The notes: generated by a model not told the origin, from the sequence alone. DNA of 40,546 bases from Palsa-872 sp036844615 (GCA_036844615.1 DAIUFK010000012.1:1-40546); one strand, 5' to 3'; positions 31,088 to 39,350 are shown, numbered from the stretch's first letter. A program made the numbers and translations.

Positions 31088-31302
31088 TGCCCCGCTCCGG
31101 AGGATCAACCGAAATGCCAGGGGCAGCGCTGCGCGGTGCCCGTGGCACCCTTCGGGTTCATCCGGCTAGGCGCCCGATATCCGCGTTGCCGGCTGCGCTA
31201 CTCGCTTACAGGTCTATCGACATGCGCACTGCGTTGCTCGCCGGCGCCTTGATCTCGGGCGCCGATCCGGCGACTTTCGGCCGCTCCTCCGGAGCAGGAC
31301 AC
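31087..31302. mobile_element. 216-bp MITE-like foldback element between ylxM and ffh
   Basis: Terminal inverted repeats of 28 bp (31087-31114 and 31275-31302) match at 23 positions, including the perfect 11-mer GCTCCGGAGGA / TCCTCCGGAGC, and both ends are bordered by TA. A second inverted pair lies inside (GGCGCCCGATATC against GGCGCCCGAGATC in reverse complement), and a further hairpin with arms GCCAGGGGCA and TGCCCGTGGC occupies the left arm. It codes for nothing plausible. By structure it resembles a non-autonomous TA-targeting (IS630/Tc1-type) MITE; a structured leader RNA for ffh is the alternative. Confidence 0.6.
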
Positions 31303-31305
31303 TAG

Positions 31306-32736
31306 ATGTTCGAGACATTGGGCGAGCGCCTGGCGGCAGCCCTGAAGAAAATCTCAGGCCGCGGCGTCCTTCGCCCCGAAGACGTCGACGCCGGCCTACG
31401 CGAAGTTCGTATCGCGCTGCTGGAGGCTGACGTCAACTTCAAGGTGGTCAAGGAATTCATCGAGCGCGTGAGGGAAAGGCTCACCGGCGCTGAGGTCGCG
31501 CCTGGCCTGACGGCTCCGCAGCAGGTGGTCAAGGCGGTGCACGCAGAGCTCATCGACCTTCTCGGTGGAAATTCGGAAGGCCTCCACTACGGCGCCTCGC
31601 CGGCGGTGGTGATGCTGGTCGGCCTCCAGGGCTCGGGCAAGACCACCACCGCGATCAAGCTCGCGTTGCTTGCTCGCAAAGACGGCCATCGCCCTCTGGT
31701 CGCGGCGCTAGACCTGCGTCGACCCGCAGCAGTGGACCAGCTGCGCACGCTGGCGGAGCGCGAAAAGGTTGCCTTCCACTCTGGCACGGGCCGAGTTGAA
31801 GACATTGCGGCGGCGGCGATCCGCGATGCGCAGCGTCTCGGTCACGACGTCGTCATCCTCGATACAGCGGGACGTCTCCATATCGACACCGAGCTCATGG
31901 ACGAGCTGCACAGGCTCAAGGCCGCGGTGCCAGTGACCGAGACACTCCTGGTCGCCGACTCGATGACAGGCCAGGAGGCGGTGAAGGTGGGGGAGGCGTT
32001 CGCGAGCGCTGTGGGGCTGGACGGCGTGATTCTCACCAAGCTCGACGGCGACGCGAGAGGCGGCGCCGCCCTGTCCCTGAGGAGGGCGAGGGCCCAGCCC
32101 TCCCCGCTCCCTCCCGGGGTCCCCGCGCCCGTGGTGCGCGGGGGAGGTGCCGGGCCTGGCCCGGCCGGAGGGGGCGTTCAGCCTGGTTTAACCATCAGGT
32201 TCGCCGGGACAGGTGAGAAGCCCCAGGACCTGGAGGTCTTCCACGCCGAGCGGATGGCCTCGCGGATCCTCGGGATGGGCGACGTGCTCACTCTCATCGA
32301 GCGGGTCGAACAAACAGTCGACAAGGAGAAGGCCCTCGAGATCGAGCGTCACATGCGCGCCGGCCACCTGAGCTTCGACGACTTTCTCACTCAGATCCGC
32401 CAGGTCCGCGGGATGGGTCCGCTCGAGGGAATGCTCGACATGATCCCTGGCGGCGCCAAGCTGAAAGGCCAGGTGGCAGGGGCGAACACGGAGCAAGAGG
32501 TGAAAAGGATGGAAGCGATCATCCTTTCCATGACGGCGCGGGAGCGCGCGCATCCCGAGCTGATCGATGGCGCGCGCAAGCGACGGATCGCGCGCGGCAG
32601 CGGAGTTCAGCCCGCCGACGTCAATCGCCTCATCAAGGCGCGCGAGGCGATGCAGAAGCTCGTCAAGCAGTTCGGCAATCGCAGCGGAAAGGCCGGGGTG
32701 GCCCGGCTGTTTGGACAAGGAGGTCCAGGTTGGTAA
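31306..32736 (+). CDS. ffh: Signal recognition particle protein Ffh with an in-frame repeat insertion
   Basis: Ffh binds signal peptides and SRP RNA and pairs with FtsY. The N domain (FETLGERLAAALKKISGRG), P-loop GLQGSGKTTTAIKLA at 106-120, DLRRPAAVDQL, DTAGRL and TKLDGDARGGAALS (to residue 257) are standard, as is the methionine-containing M domain with FLTQIRQVRGMGPLEGMLDMIPG. Between GGAALS and IRFAGTGEKPQDLEVF, where relatives have about 8 residues, this protein has 39 (258-296), rich in Pro, Gly and Ala. The extra DNA is three consecutive perfect hairpins of a repeat family seen elsewhere in the window. The reading frame is kept. ATG lies 3 bp after the foldback element; no clear Shine-Dalgarno sequence. 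Confidence 0.95.
   Translation: MFETLGERLAAALKKISGRGVLRPEDVDAGLREVRIALLEADVNFKVVKEFIERVRERLTGAEVAPGLTAPQQVVKAVHAELIDLLGGNSEGLHYGASPAVVMLVGLQGSGKTTTAIKLALLARKDGHRPLVAALDLRRPAAVDQLRTLAEREKVAFHSGTGRVEDIAAAAIRDAQRLGHDVVILDTAGRLHIDTELMDELHRLKAAVPVTETLLVADSMTGQEAVKVGEAFASAVGLDGVILTKLDGDARGGAALSLRRARAQPSPLPPGVPAPVVRGGGAGPGPAGGGVQPGLTIRFAGTGEKPQDLEVFHAERMASRILGMGDVLTLIERVEQTVDKEKALEIERHMRAGHLSFDDFLTQIRQVRGMGPLEGMLDMIPGGAKLKGQVAGANTEQEVKRMEAIILSMTARERAHPELIDGARKRRIARGSGVQPADVNRLIKAREAMQKLVKQFGNRSGKAGVARLFGQGGPGW
32081..32165. repeat. GC-rich palindromic repeat, copy C, inside ffh
   Basis: Three consecutive perfect inverted repeats: GGAGGGC/GCCCTCC (32081-32103), CCCCGCGC/GCGCGGGG (32121-32143) and GCCGGGC/GCCCGGC (32149-32165). 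The middle hairpin and its GGGGT and GAGGTG flanks match the copy at the contig end over a 13-base identical core. It is translated as the extra loop of Ffh. Confidence 0.8.
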
Positions 32737-33008
32737 AGATCAGGTTGAGGCGGATGGGGGCCAAGAAACACCCCTTCTACCGCCTCGTTGTGGCGGACGC
32801 GCGGTCGCCGCGCGACGGCCGGTTCATCGAGCACCTCGGGTACTACGATCCGATGACCGACCCGGTGGTGATCAAGATCGACGGCGACAAAGTCGTGCGC
32901 TGGCTCCAGCAGGGCGCACAGCCCACGGAAGCCGCGCGGAGCTTGTTGAAGCGGGAGGGAATTCTTGAGCGACTTGCAGAGACGCGGAAGTCGACAGCCT
33001 CGGCGTGA
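32730..33008 (+). CDS. rpsP: 30S ribosomal protein S16 (bS16)
   Basis: The 92-residue protein begins MVKIRLRRMGAKKHPFYRLVVADARSPRDGRFIEHLGYYDP, the bS16 signature. TTG 32730 is fixed by the strong Shine-Dalgarno AAGGAGGT (32718-32725) and overlaps the ffh stop by 7 bp. It heads the classic rpsP-khpA-rimM-trmD-rplS unit. Confidence 0.97.
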   Translation: MVKIRLRRMGAKKHPFYRLVVADARSPRDGRFIEHLGYYDPMTDPVVIKIDGDKVVRWLQQGAQPTEAARSLLKREGILERLAETRKSTASA

Positions 33009-33378
33009 AGGCGCGGGTGGCCGCGGTCCCTACAACCGCGGCTTTCGACGTGACGGTCCATCGGGTCCTCCGGGCCCTGCCATCGACTACAAGGCGCTTG
33101 TCGAGTACGTCGCCAAGTCCCTGGCAGAAAAGCCCGACGAGGTAGTGGTCGAAGCGATCGAGCGCGGTGGTGGCACCATCGCGATCAAGGTGAAGCTGGC
33201 CGACGGTGACGTCGGCAGGTTCATCGGCAAAGCGGGTCGCAACATCGAGGCGGTGCGCACCCTGGTCCGCGTGGCGTCCCTGCGCGACCGAAAGCGCGTC
33301 TTCGTCGACCTCGCCAATGCACCCCTGGACCACCCCGCGCCAAGGGGCAGGCCCGCCATGGGCGGCGTGGCAGAATGA
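32965..33378 (+). CDS. khpA: KH-domain RNA-binding protein KhpA (YlqC-like)
   Basis: The 137-residue protein has a basic, glycine-rich N-terminal tail (RGSRQPRREGAGGRGPYNRG) and a single KH domain with the GKAGRNI loop (IGKAGRNIEAVRTLVR) followed by a strand-helix end. KhpA partners KhpB in RNA binding and cell-size control in Gram-positives. TTG 32965 overlaps rpsP by 44 bp and has GGGAGG just upstream; typical KhpA is about 80 residues, so the first 38 residues are an unusual extension and a start further in cannot be excluded. Confidence 0.9.
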   Translation: MSDLQRRGSRQPRREGAGGRGPYNRGFRRDGPSGPPGPAIDYKALVEYVAKSLAEKPDEVVVEAIERGGGTIAIKVKLADGDVGRFIGKAGRNIEAVRTLVRVASLRDRKRVFVDLANAPLDHPAPRGRPAMGGVAE

Positions 33379-33866
33379 TTCGAGTCGGACAGGTCGGCGG
33401 CGCCTATGGTTTGGACGGAGCTGTAAAGGTCGTTCCCTTGACAGACTTTGCCGACCGCTTCGATGCCGGAGCCACTTTCTTCGTCGACGGCGCCGAACGC
33501 GAAGTCGAATGGAGCCGGCCGGGCCATCCAGGCCTTGTCGTGAAGCTGCGGGGTGTCGACAACCGCACGATGGCGGACCTTTTTCGCGGCAGGTACCTCG
33601 AGGTCCCCGAGACGGCGGTTCGGCCCCTGGCGGAAGGCCACTTCTATCACCACCAGGTAGTTGGGCTCACCGTTCTCACCAGCTCGGGTCGGCACCTGGG
33701 AACCATCGCGGAGGTGCTGGAACGGCCGGCGAACGACGTTTGGGTCAGCCGGCAAGGGGTGATCGAGCACTTGATCCCGGCGACAAAAGATGCAGTGGTC
33801 GAAGTCGACGTCACCGGAGGACGGGTGGTGGTCGCCGACTGGCTGGTCCAGGTCGAGGACGCGTAG
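33375..33866 (+). CDS. rimM: Ribosome maturation factor RimM
   Basis: RimM helps assemble the 30S head domain by binding S19. The 163-residue protein has the N-terminal VGQVGGAYGLDGAVKVVPLTDFADRF and the C-terminal PRC barrel with GHFYHHQVVGLTV and LIPATKDAVVEVDV. ATG 33375 overlaps khpA by 4 bp (ATGA). Sits before trmD as usual. Confidence 0.95.
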   Translation: MIRVGQVGGAYGLDGAVKVVPLTDFADRFDAGATFFVDGAEREVEWSRPGHPGLVVKLRGVDNRTMADLFRGRYLEVPETAVRPLAEGHFYHHQVVGLTVLTSSGRHLGTIAEVLERPANDVWVSRQGVIEHLIPATKDAVVEVDVTGGRVVVADWLVQVEDA

Positions 33867-33868
33867 CC

Positions 33869-34543
33869 ATGCGATTTGACGTGGTCACGATCTTCCCGGG
33901 CATGTTCGCGCCGGTCTTCGAGCAGGGCGTGGTCGGCAGGGCCATCGAGCGCGGCCTTATCGACCTCAACACCCACGACCTCCGCGACCACACGCACGAC
34001 CGCCATCGCCAGGTCGACGACCTGCCGTTCGGCGGCGGCCCTGGCATGGTGCTCAAGCCGGAGCCGGTGTTCGAGGCGGTGGAGGCGATAAGGCCCCACA
34101 ACCCGGGACCTGTCGTGCTCATGGAGCCTTGGGGCGAGCCTCTCGACCAGCGCCTCGCGGCCGAGCTTTCGGCCGAGCCCGGGCTGATCATCGTCTGCGG
34201 GCGATACGAGGGCATCGACGACCGCGTGCGCACGGGGCTGGCGACGCGCGAGGTATCGATCGGCGACTATGTGCTCAGCGGGGGCGAGATCCCCGCCATG
34301 GTCCTCATCGATGCAGTCGCGCGGCTGATACCGGGGGTGGTCGGCGATCCCGAATCACTCACCCAGGACACGTTTTCGAGCGAGCCTGCCGGTTGGCCAC
34401 AGTTCACGCGACCTGCCGAGTTTCGAGGGCTCGGCGTCCCCGAGGTTCTTCTTTCCGGCGACCACGCGCGAATCCGCCAGTGGCGCCGCCAGCAAGCAGC
34501 GGCAAGACATGTTTCACACATCAAGGAGTTGAAGAAGTCATGA
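33869..34543 (+). CDS. trmD: tRNA (guanine(37)-N(1))-methyltransferase
   Basis: TrmD methylates G37 of tRNAs and prevents frameshifting. The 224-residue SPOUT protein opens RFDVVTIFPGMF, has DDLPFGGGPGMVLKPEP, the trefoil-knot segments VCGRYEGIDDRV and IGDYVLSGGEIPAMVLIDAV, and the C-terminal LLSGDHARIRQWR. ATG 33869 is 2 bp after rimM. The long upstream frame is non-coding overlap. Confidence 0.97.
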   Translation: MRFDVVTIFPGMFAPVFEQGVVGRAIERGLIDLNTHDLRDHTHDRHRQVDDLPFGGGPGMVLKPEPVFEAVEAIRPHNPGPVVLMEPWGEPLDQRLAAELSAEPGLIIVCGRYEGIDDRVRTGLATREVSIGDYVLSGGEIPAMVLIDAVARLIPGVVGDPESLTQDTFSSEPAGWPQFTRPAEFRGLGVPEVLLSGDHARIRQWRRQQAAARHVSHIKELKKS

Positions 34544-34938
34544 ACGTCATCCAGCAGCTAGAGAAGGAGCAGCAGAAGGAAAACGTTCCTGCGCTGCGCG
34601 CCGGTGACACCGTCAAGGTGCACGCGAAGGTCGTAGAGGGCACGCGCGAACGCATCCAGGTGTTCGAAGGCACAGTGATCAGGGTCACAGGTGGCGGGCT
34701 CCGCCAGAACTTCACTGTGCGCAGGGTCACCCATGGGGTCGGCGTCGAGCGCACCTTCATGATCCACTCGCCACGCATCGACAAGATCGACGTCCTGCGC
34801 CACGGCGACGTGCGCCAGGGTCGCCTGTACTACCTGCGTGCGAAGGTTGGCAAGGAAGCCCGCATACGCGAGCGCAGGAGCACGGTGGCGGCACCCGAGG
34901 CGGCAGCGGATGAGCCTGAGGAGAGCGGGGAAGAGTAG
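34540..34938 (+). CDS. rplS: 50S ribosomal protein L19 (bL19)
   Basis: The 132-residue protein has the bL19 core FRAGDTVKVHAKV-type opening (LRAGDTVKVHAKVVEGTRER), VFEGTVIRVTGGGLRQNFTVRR and HSPRIDKIDVLRHGDVRQGRLYYLR. ATG 34540 overlaps the trmD stop (ATGA). A GAG-rich acidic tail extends about 15 residues beyond the usual end. Confidence 0.96.
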   Translation: MNVIQQLEKEQQKENVPALRAGDTVKVHAKVVEGTRERIQVFEGTVIRVTGGGLRQNFTVRRVTHGVGVERTFMIHSPRIDKIDVLRHGDVRQGRLYYLRAKVGKEARIRERRSTVAAPEAAADEPEESGEE

Positions 34939-34977
34939 CTGCCTGTTAAGACCATGGCGAAGGCGTCTAAGGCCCGG

Positions 34978-34983
34978 TAATCT
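34978..34983 (+). promoter_or_regulatory. Candidate -10 element (TAATCT) for rnhB
   Basis: TAATCT ends 6 bases before GTG 34990; no Shine-Dalgarno sequence. It would start a new transcript for rnhB-yraN independent of the ribosomal operon. Confidence 0.45.
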
Positions 34984-34989
34984 CGGCTG

Positions 34990-35610
34990 GTGAGCCGTCA
35001 CATGCTCTGGCGTTACGAGCGCATGGCAAGCGCGATGGGATACCAGGTGGTCGCCGGCGTCGACGAGGTGGGCATGGGCCCTCTCGCCGGTCCTGTCGTC
35101 GGTGGTGCCGTCGTGCTTCCGATCGGCGTCCGGATCCCGGGCCTCGACGATTCAAAGCTCCTGACCGCCGACCAGCGCGAGCGCCTTGACAGGGCGATCC
35201 GGCGCCGCGCCGTCGCGGTGTCGGTGTGCGCGGTGGACCATGCCCAGGTCGACAGCCTCGGCCTTCTGCGGGCCCGGCACCTTGCCACCGCCGGCGCGGT
35301 GGCCGGCCTGGGGATCCCTGCCGAGTACCTGCTGGTCGACGCATGGGACGTGCCCGACGCGCAGATGGCCCAGATGGCTGTGGTCAAAGGGGACAGGATC
35401 TGTGCCTCGATCATGGCCGCCAGCATCGTCGCCAAGGTGGCCCGGGACCGCGCGATGATCGAGTACGACCGGCTCTATCCCGGCTACGGTTTCGCCGGCC
35501 ACAAGGGCTACGCCACGCCCGCCCACCGTGCCGCCATCCGCCTCCTGGGTCCAAGCCCGATCCACCGGACGTCGTGGGCACCGTTTCGCGAGCAAGCGCA
35601 GCCCGGCTAG
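34990..35610 (+). CDS. rnhB: Ribonuclease HII
   Basis: RNase HII removes ribonucleotides from DNA. The 206-residue protein has GVDEVGMGPLAGPVVGGAVVLP with the catalytic Asp-Glu pair, LDDSKLLTADQRE, and SIVAKVARDRAMIEYDRLYPGYGFAGHKGYATPAH. GTG 34990 is supported by the upstream -10 box. The 3' end overlaps yraN by 37 bp. Confidence 0.96.
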   Translation: MSRHMLWRYERMASAMGYQVVAGVDEVGMGPLAGPVVGGAVVLPIGVRIPGLDDSKLLTADQRERLDRAIRRRAVAVSVCAVDHAQVDSLGLLRARHLATAGAVAGLGIPAEYLLVDAWDVPDAQMAQMAVVKGDRICASIMAASIVAKVARDRAMIEYDRLYPGYGFAGHKGYATPAHRAAIRLLGPSPIHRTSWAPFREQAQPG

Positions 35611-35951
35611 AGCTCGGCCGCGCCGGCGAGAAGGCGGCGGCGGACCTCCTCAGGCGGCGCGGCTACGAGGTGGTTGGTTCCGGCTTCCGAGCCCGGCGGG
35701 GCGAGCTGGACCTGGTCTGCCGTCGCGGCCCAGACCTCGTTGTCGTCGAGGTCAAGACGAGGACCGACGAGGAGTTCGGGACGCCGGCAGAGGCGGTCGG
35801 CCCGCGCAAGCAACGAGCGCTCATGGCGGCGGCGGCGGAGTACCGGGCGTTGGCGGGGTGGCGGGGTCCGATCCGCTACGCGATAGTTGGCCTGACGGTG
35901 AGGAGCGAAGGGGGTTTCGACGCAGAGCTGATCGAAGACCCATTCGAGTGA
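35574..35951 (+). CDS. YraN/UPF0102 family endonuclease-like protein
   Basis: The 125-residue protein has the UPF0102 pattern LGRAGEKAAADLLRRRGYEVV, RARRGELDLVCRRGPDLVVVEVKTR (the E-x-D...E-V-K nuclease-like core), then FGTPAEAVGPRKQRAL. It always occurs beside rnhB but its biochemical role is unsettled. GTG 35574, inside rnhB, gives the right N-terminus; the much longer upstream open frame is a shadow of rnhB. Confidence 0.9.
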   Translation: MGTVSRASAARLELGRAGEKAAADLLRRRGYEVVGSGFRARRGELDLVCRRGPDLVVVEVKTRTDEEFGTPAEAVGPRKQRALMAAAAEYRALAGWRGPIRYAIVGLTVRSEGGFDAELIEDPFE

Positions 35952-35956
35952 ACTCC

Positions 35957-37621
35957 CTATGAGTTAGGGATAGCGGTCTCAAACGAGCGCAGCCGGGAGT
36001 TCGCGAGCCACAGCAAGAGGGTGACGAGCGCAAACGAGGCTGCCGCCAGGATGACGCCGGCCACCCACATCACTGTCCCGACCTCGGGCGTCGAAGGGAT
36101 GGGTCCAAGGTTGGCGCCGCCCGAAAAAGCTTCTGCTCCGAAAACGAAAAGAGCCAATGCACCGACGCTGAGGAGGCCGAAACCGAGCGAGCCGCCGATT
36201 CCCGCCAGGGTGCCGATGAGGCCAATCGCTCGCCTATCGTCGAGCGAGTCGAACCGGGGATCGATGCCGCCTGCCGACACTCCGATGGCAACGAAGCCGC
36301 AGCCGAGCCAGATCACCAAAGTGCTGAGCTCGAGGATGCGGTCAGCCCCGTTGTTGCTGACCAGGCCCACCACCACGCTGAACACGATGGTCATCACGAG
36401 CACCGGAGGGAGCGTCAACAAGACCTTGGCGCGGAGGACATGCCACATCGTCAGCGGCGCCATGCGCAGGATCAGAAACCCGCGCCTTTCGCTTGGAACC
36501 GCAGGCGTGGCCAGCGTAGTTGACATGAACATCGACATGAAGCCGACGAGGAAAACCTCCGTCCAGAAGCCGTTCGCGCCGCGCGACGGCCGGCTGACCG
36601 CGAAGACGTAGCCGATCGGAAAAAGCAGGGCCGGTAGCAGGCGGCTGAGGCGCCTTATGTCGCGCCGGAAGCCAAGCCAGTCCTTGCGCGCGATCGCCAG
36701 CGTCGGTGAAGCCGCGCCCCGTGCGGGCGTCACTTCCTGGCGTCGGGCCCTTCGACTCCAGATCGGCTGTGTGCTGCCGAACACCCCAAGGCCCGAGAGA
36801 AGGGTTCGCTCGTAGAGCACCTCGGCCGCTGCCAGCGTCACGGCGGCGAGGACAAGCGTCAGTCCAACCCACGTCGCGGCAGCCGACGCGTTCCCCGCGA
36901 TCATTGCGCTCAGCGCATGGCCGGGCCACGCCGGTGGCAGCCAGTCGATGCGCTGGACAAACGTGTCGAGGTTGTCCAGATTGGGCCGCGTGCGCCCGAA
37001 AAATGACTGGCGCAGGCTGACGTTCCATGCGAGATAGAGCCCTGCGCCGGTCAAGCCTGCAGCGGCTGCCGCCACGTCGCGCGCCATTCGAGCGGGCACC
37101 CACCTGAGGATTATCGACATGAGGACTGTCTGCAACGAGGTGATCACGAGGACCTGTAGGAAGATCATCGGCACCGCGAGCAGGAAGTAGGCGAGTGGGG
37201 CGCCTGTGCCCGCGCCGACACCGAAAACGACAGCGCCGAGGATGAAGCTGATCAACAGGTTGGCGCCCATGGCCAGGATCAGTCGTGCGGCGAAGATCTC
37301 GACAGTGCGGACAGGCGCGAGCGTCAGCTGCAGCAGGTCCCGACCGACGAAGAAGGTTGCGATCACTGTCGGAAAGCCGACCACCAGCATCAGGACAGAC
37401 AAACTGGTGAAGCCGCCGACGAGAACCAGGTCCACCGCCGAGGGGAGGAATCGCCCCGCGCCTGCGCCGATGGCAAAGGCGCCGCCGCCGATGAACACGA
37501 CTGCAGCGACCAGCGCAACGGCCAACAGAAGCAGACGAAACGGCCCGCGCTTCATGAGTCGATGCCGCAGCCCGAGGGCCTCGGCGCCAAGAATGATCCG
37601 CGTTGCCGCGAGACCGCTCAT
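35957..37621 (-). CDS. ABC-2-type exporter permease, large form
   Basis: A 554-residue integral membrane protein with about a dozen hydrophobic segments in two halves separated by a cytoplasmic stretch (RRARRQEVTPARGAASPTLAIARKDWLGFRRDIRRLSR). It is the membrane partner of the adjacent ATPase: its ATG overlaps the ATPase stop (ATGA). Large fused permeases of this sort occur in ABC-2 exporters of unknown cargo. No substrate gene is adjacent. Confidence 0.85.
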   Translation of the reverse strand: MSGLAATRIILGAEALGLRHRLMKRGPFRLLLLAVALVAAVVFIGGGAFAIGAGAGRFLPSAVDLVLVGGFTSLSVLMLVVGFPTVIATFFVGRDLLQLTLAPVRTVEIFAARLILAMGANLLISFILGAVVFGVGAGTGAPLAYFLLAVPMIFLQVLVITSLQTVLMSIILRWVPARMARDVAAAAAGLTGAGLYLAWNVSLRQSFFGRTRPNLDNLDTFVQRIDWLPPAWPGHALSAMIAGNASAAATWVGLTLVLAAVTLAAAEVLYERTLLSGLGVFGSTQPIWSRRARRQEVTPARGAASPTLAIARKDWLGFRRDIRRLSRLLPALLFPIGYVFAVSRPSRGANGFWTEVFLVGFMSMFMSTTLATPAVPSERRGFLILRMAPLTMWHVLRAKVLLTLPPVLVMTIVFSVVVGLVSNNGADRILELSTLVIWLGCGFVAIGVSAGGIDPRFDSLDDRRAIGLIGTLAGIGGSLGFGLLSVGALALFVFGAEAFSGGANLGPIPSTPEVGTVMWVAGVILAAASFALVTLLLWLANSRLRSFETAIPNS

Positions 37622-38412
37622 GCCAGCAATCGTTCGATGAGCTCTTTCGACTCGGGCCCCGCTGTGAGCTTCAAGAAAAGGTCCTCGAGGCTCGCCTGGT
37701 CGCTTCCAGCCTGAGCCCGGAGCTCGTCCATCGTCCCGGTGGCGGTGATGTGGCCGCGGTCGATGATCGCAACGCGCCGGCAGAGCGCCTGAGCCACTTC
37801 GAGGATATGGGTGGAAAGCAGGACGGTGGTCCCGCGGCTGGCCAGCTCCTCGAGCAGGTCTTTGACAAGGCGTGCGGAGCGCGGGTCGAGCCCATTTGTC
37901 GGTTCGTCCAGCAGGAGCACCGAAGGTTCGCGGATCAACAGCGACGCCAGGCCGATCTTCTGCTTCATCCCGTGGCTGTACCCGCCGATGAGCTCGCCAT
38001 CCCGGTTGGCGAGCTCGAACAGTCCGAGCAGGCGCTCCATGCGTTGTTCGCGTTCGGCGCCGCGCGGCATGCTGTAGAGGTCGGCCACGAAATGCAGAAA
38101 CTCTCGCCCTGTCAGGTGAGGATGGACGAAGGGCTCCTCATCGAGGTAGCCAAGGCGCGCCTTGGCGAGGAGGGGTTGACGGAAAATGTCGATCCCGTCG
38201 ATGAGAGCAGTTCCTGAAGTGGGGGCCAGGAGGCCGCACAGCATCCGCAGCGTCGTGCTCTTTCCCGCGCCGTTGGCGCCGAGGAAGCCGAAGATCTCAC
38301 CGCGCGCGACCTGGAAGCTGACGCCGTCGACCGCGGTGACGACGCCGAAGCGCTTGACCAGCTGCCTGGCTTCGACTGCAGTCGCAGGGTGACCGGGCTC
38401 GGTCGAGGTCAT
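37618..38412 (-). CDS. ABC transporter ATP-binding protein
   Basis: A 264-residue ATPase with Walker A GANGAGKST, Q-loop region (LDEEPFVHPHLTGREFL), signature YSHGMKQKIGLASLL, Walker B VLLLDEPTNGLD and H-loop LSTHILEVAQ. The SHGMKQ signature and ABC-2 partner suggest a CcmA/NatA-like exporter. I start at ATG 38412, 7 bases after TAATGT; an in-frame GTG lies three codons earlier (38421) inside that box. Confidence 0.92.
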   Translation of the reverse strand: MTSTEPGHPATAVEARQLVKRFGVVTAVDGVSFQVARGEIFGFLGANGAGKSTTLRMLCGLLAPTSGTALIDGIDIFRQPLLAKARLGYLDEEPFVHPHLTGREFLHFVADLYSMPRGAEREQRMERLLGLFELANRDGELIGGYSHGMKQKIGLASLLIREPSVLLLDEPTNGLDPRSARLVKDLLEELASRGTTVLLSTHILEVAQALCRRVAIIDRGHITATGTMDELRAQAGSDQASLEDLFLKLTAGPESKELIERLLA

Positions 38413-38419
38413 CGTTTGC

Positions 38420-38425
38420 ACATTA
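38420..38425 (-). promoter_or_regulatory. Candidate -10 element (TAATGT) for the ABC exporter operon
   Basis: On the minus strand TAATGT ends exactly 7 bases before ATG 38412, in the 23-bp gap after the epimerase gene. No Shine-Dalgarno sequence is seen. Confidence 0.5.
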
Positions 38426-38435
38426 GCTGAGGCGT

Positions 38436-39350
38436 TTATCGGAAGTGGCGATCAAGCTCCGACGCGTACCTCCTGCCCAGCGACTCGGAGCCTTTGAGAA
38501 GCCAGTCGTCGACGCGATGCGTGCCACGTGGGGCTTCATGCGAGACGAGCCGTTCCTCCATCAAGCCCTCGAGCTCCTGGCGGGTCAGCATGACGTCGCG
38601 CATGAACAGGCCCACGACGTCGCCCGCAAGAAGGGTGAGCGATGGCGCCATGAAAAAGATGCGGGGCCCGCGCCTGACCGCGACGGCGACGCTGTCGACG
38701 AGGTTGGCGTACGAGATGATCTCGGGCCCCGCCGCATCGACCACGACGTTCTCTATCTGAGTCGCCGCCCAGCTTGCGATCTCGGCAACGTCCTCGCCCG
38801 CCACTGGCTGGACCCGATACGTTCCGCGTGCGGGAATCACGAAGAAAGGCATTTTTCTGAGCAGCCACGCGATGTTGTTGATGAGGATGTCACCGGGCCC
38901 GAAGATGAGGGTCGGCCTCACGACCGCCCACTGCATTCCCGACTCGCGGACGAGCTCTTCGGTGCGAGCCTTACCCACGTAGTAGTCGAGATGAGAATCC
39001 ATCGACGGGTTGCTGACGCTGATGTGGACCACCTTGCGCACACCTGCCTCCGCGGCCGCCGACATCAGGATCCTGGTATTCGCGACAGCGTCACCGAAAT
39101 CGATCCCGCCGTGGCGGAAGCGAACCCAGTACGTGTTGTAGAAGACATCGGCTCCGCGAAAGCTTTCAACGAGCGCGGCGCGGTCGGTGAACTGAAGCGG
39201 CGCCACGTCGACGTCGATGTCCTGCGCACCAGGTCGCCGAGGGTGGTTGGTGAGTGTGCGGACCCGCCGGCCGCCCGCAAGCAAGTGTTGCGCGATGAAC
39301 CGGCCGGTGAAGCTGAAAGCGCCGGTGACTACGTCGAAGCCTGGTTCCAT
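38436..39350 (-). CDS. NAD(P)-binding epimerase/NmrA-like protein
   Basis: The 304-residue Rossmann-fold protein has a nucleotide-binding loop VTGAFSFTGRFIAQHLL (GxxxFTG form), an acidic residue after VRTLTNHPRRP, HISVSNPSMDSHLDYYVGKARTEELV where YxxxK is the SDR catalytic pair, and VVRPTLIFGPGD. It belongs to the atypical SDR family 5/complex-I-NDUFA9-like group; substrate unknown. Its ATG shares a base with the stop of the DNA ligase (TGATG), so the two are translated together. Confidence 0.85.
   Translation of the reverse strand: MEPGFDVVTGAFSFTGRFIAQHLLAGGRRVRTLTNHPRRPGAQDIDVDVAPLQFTDRAALVESFRGADVFYNTYWVRFRHGGIDFGDAVANTRILMSAAAEAGVRKVVHISVSNPSMDSHLDYYVGKARTEELVRESGMQWAVVRPTLIFGPGDILINNIAWLLRKMPFFVIPARGTYRVQPVAGEDVAEIASWAATQIENVVVDAAGPEIISYANLVDSVAVAVRRGPRIFFMAPSLTLLAGDVVGLFMRDVMLTRQELEGLMEERLVSHEAPRGTHRVDDWLLKGSESLGRRYASELDRHFR

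Noticed and set aside
31087..31302. SRP (4.5S/6S) RNA gene next to ffh
   Set aside because: The conserved GGAAGG...AGCA tetraloop-proximal domain of SRP RNA is absent; the inverted-repeat ends and TA borders fit a foldback element better.
35954..35970. Hairpin TCCCTA-TGAGT-TAGGGA as a bidirectional terminator between yraN and the ABC permease
   Set aside because: The six-pair stem is AT-containing and weak and no T tract follows on either strand; it includes the permease stop codon.
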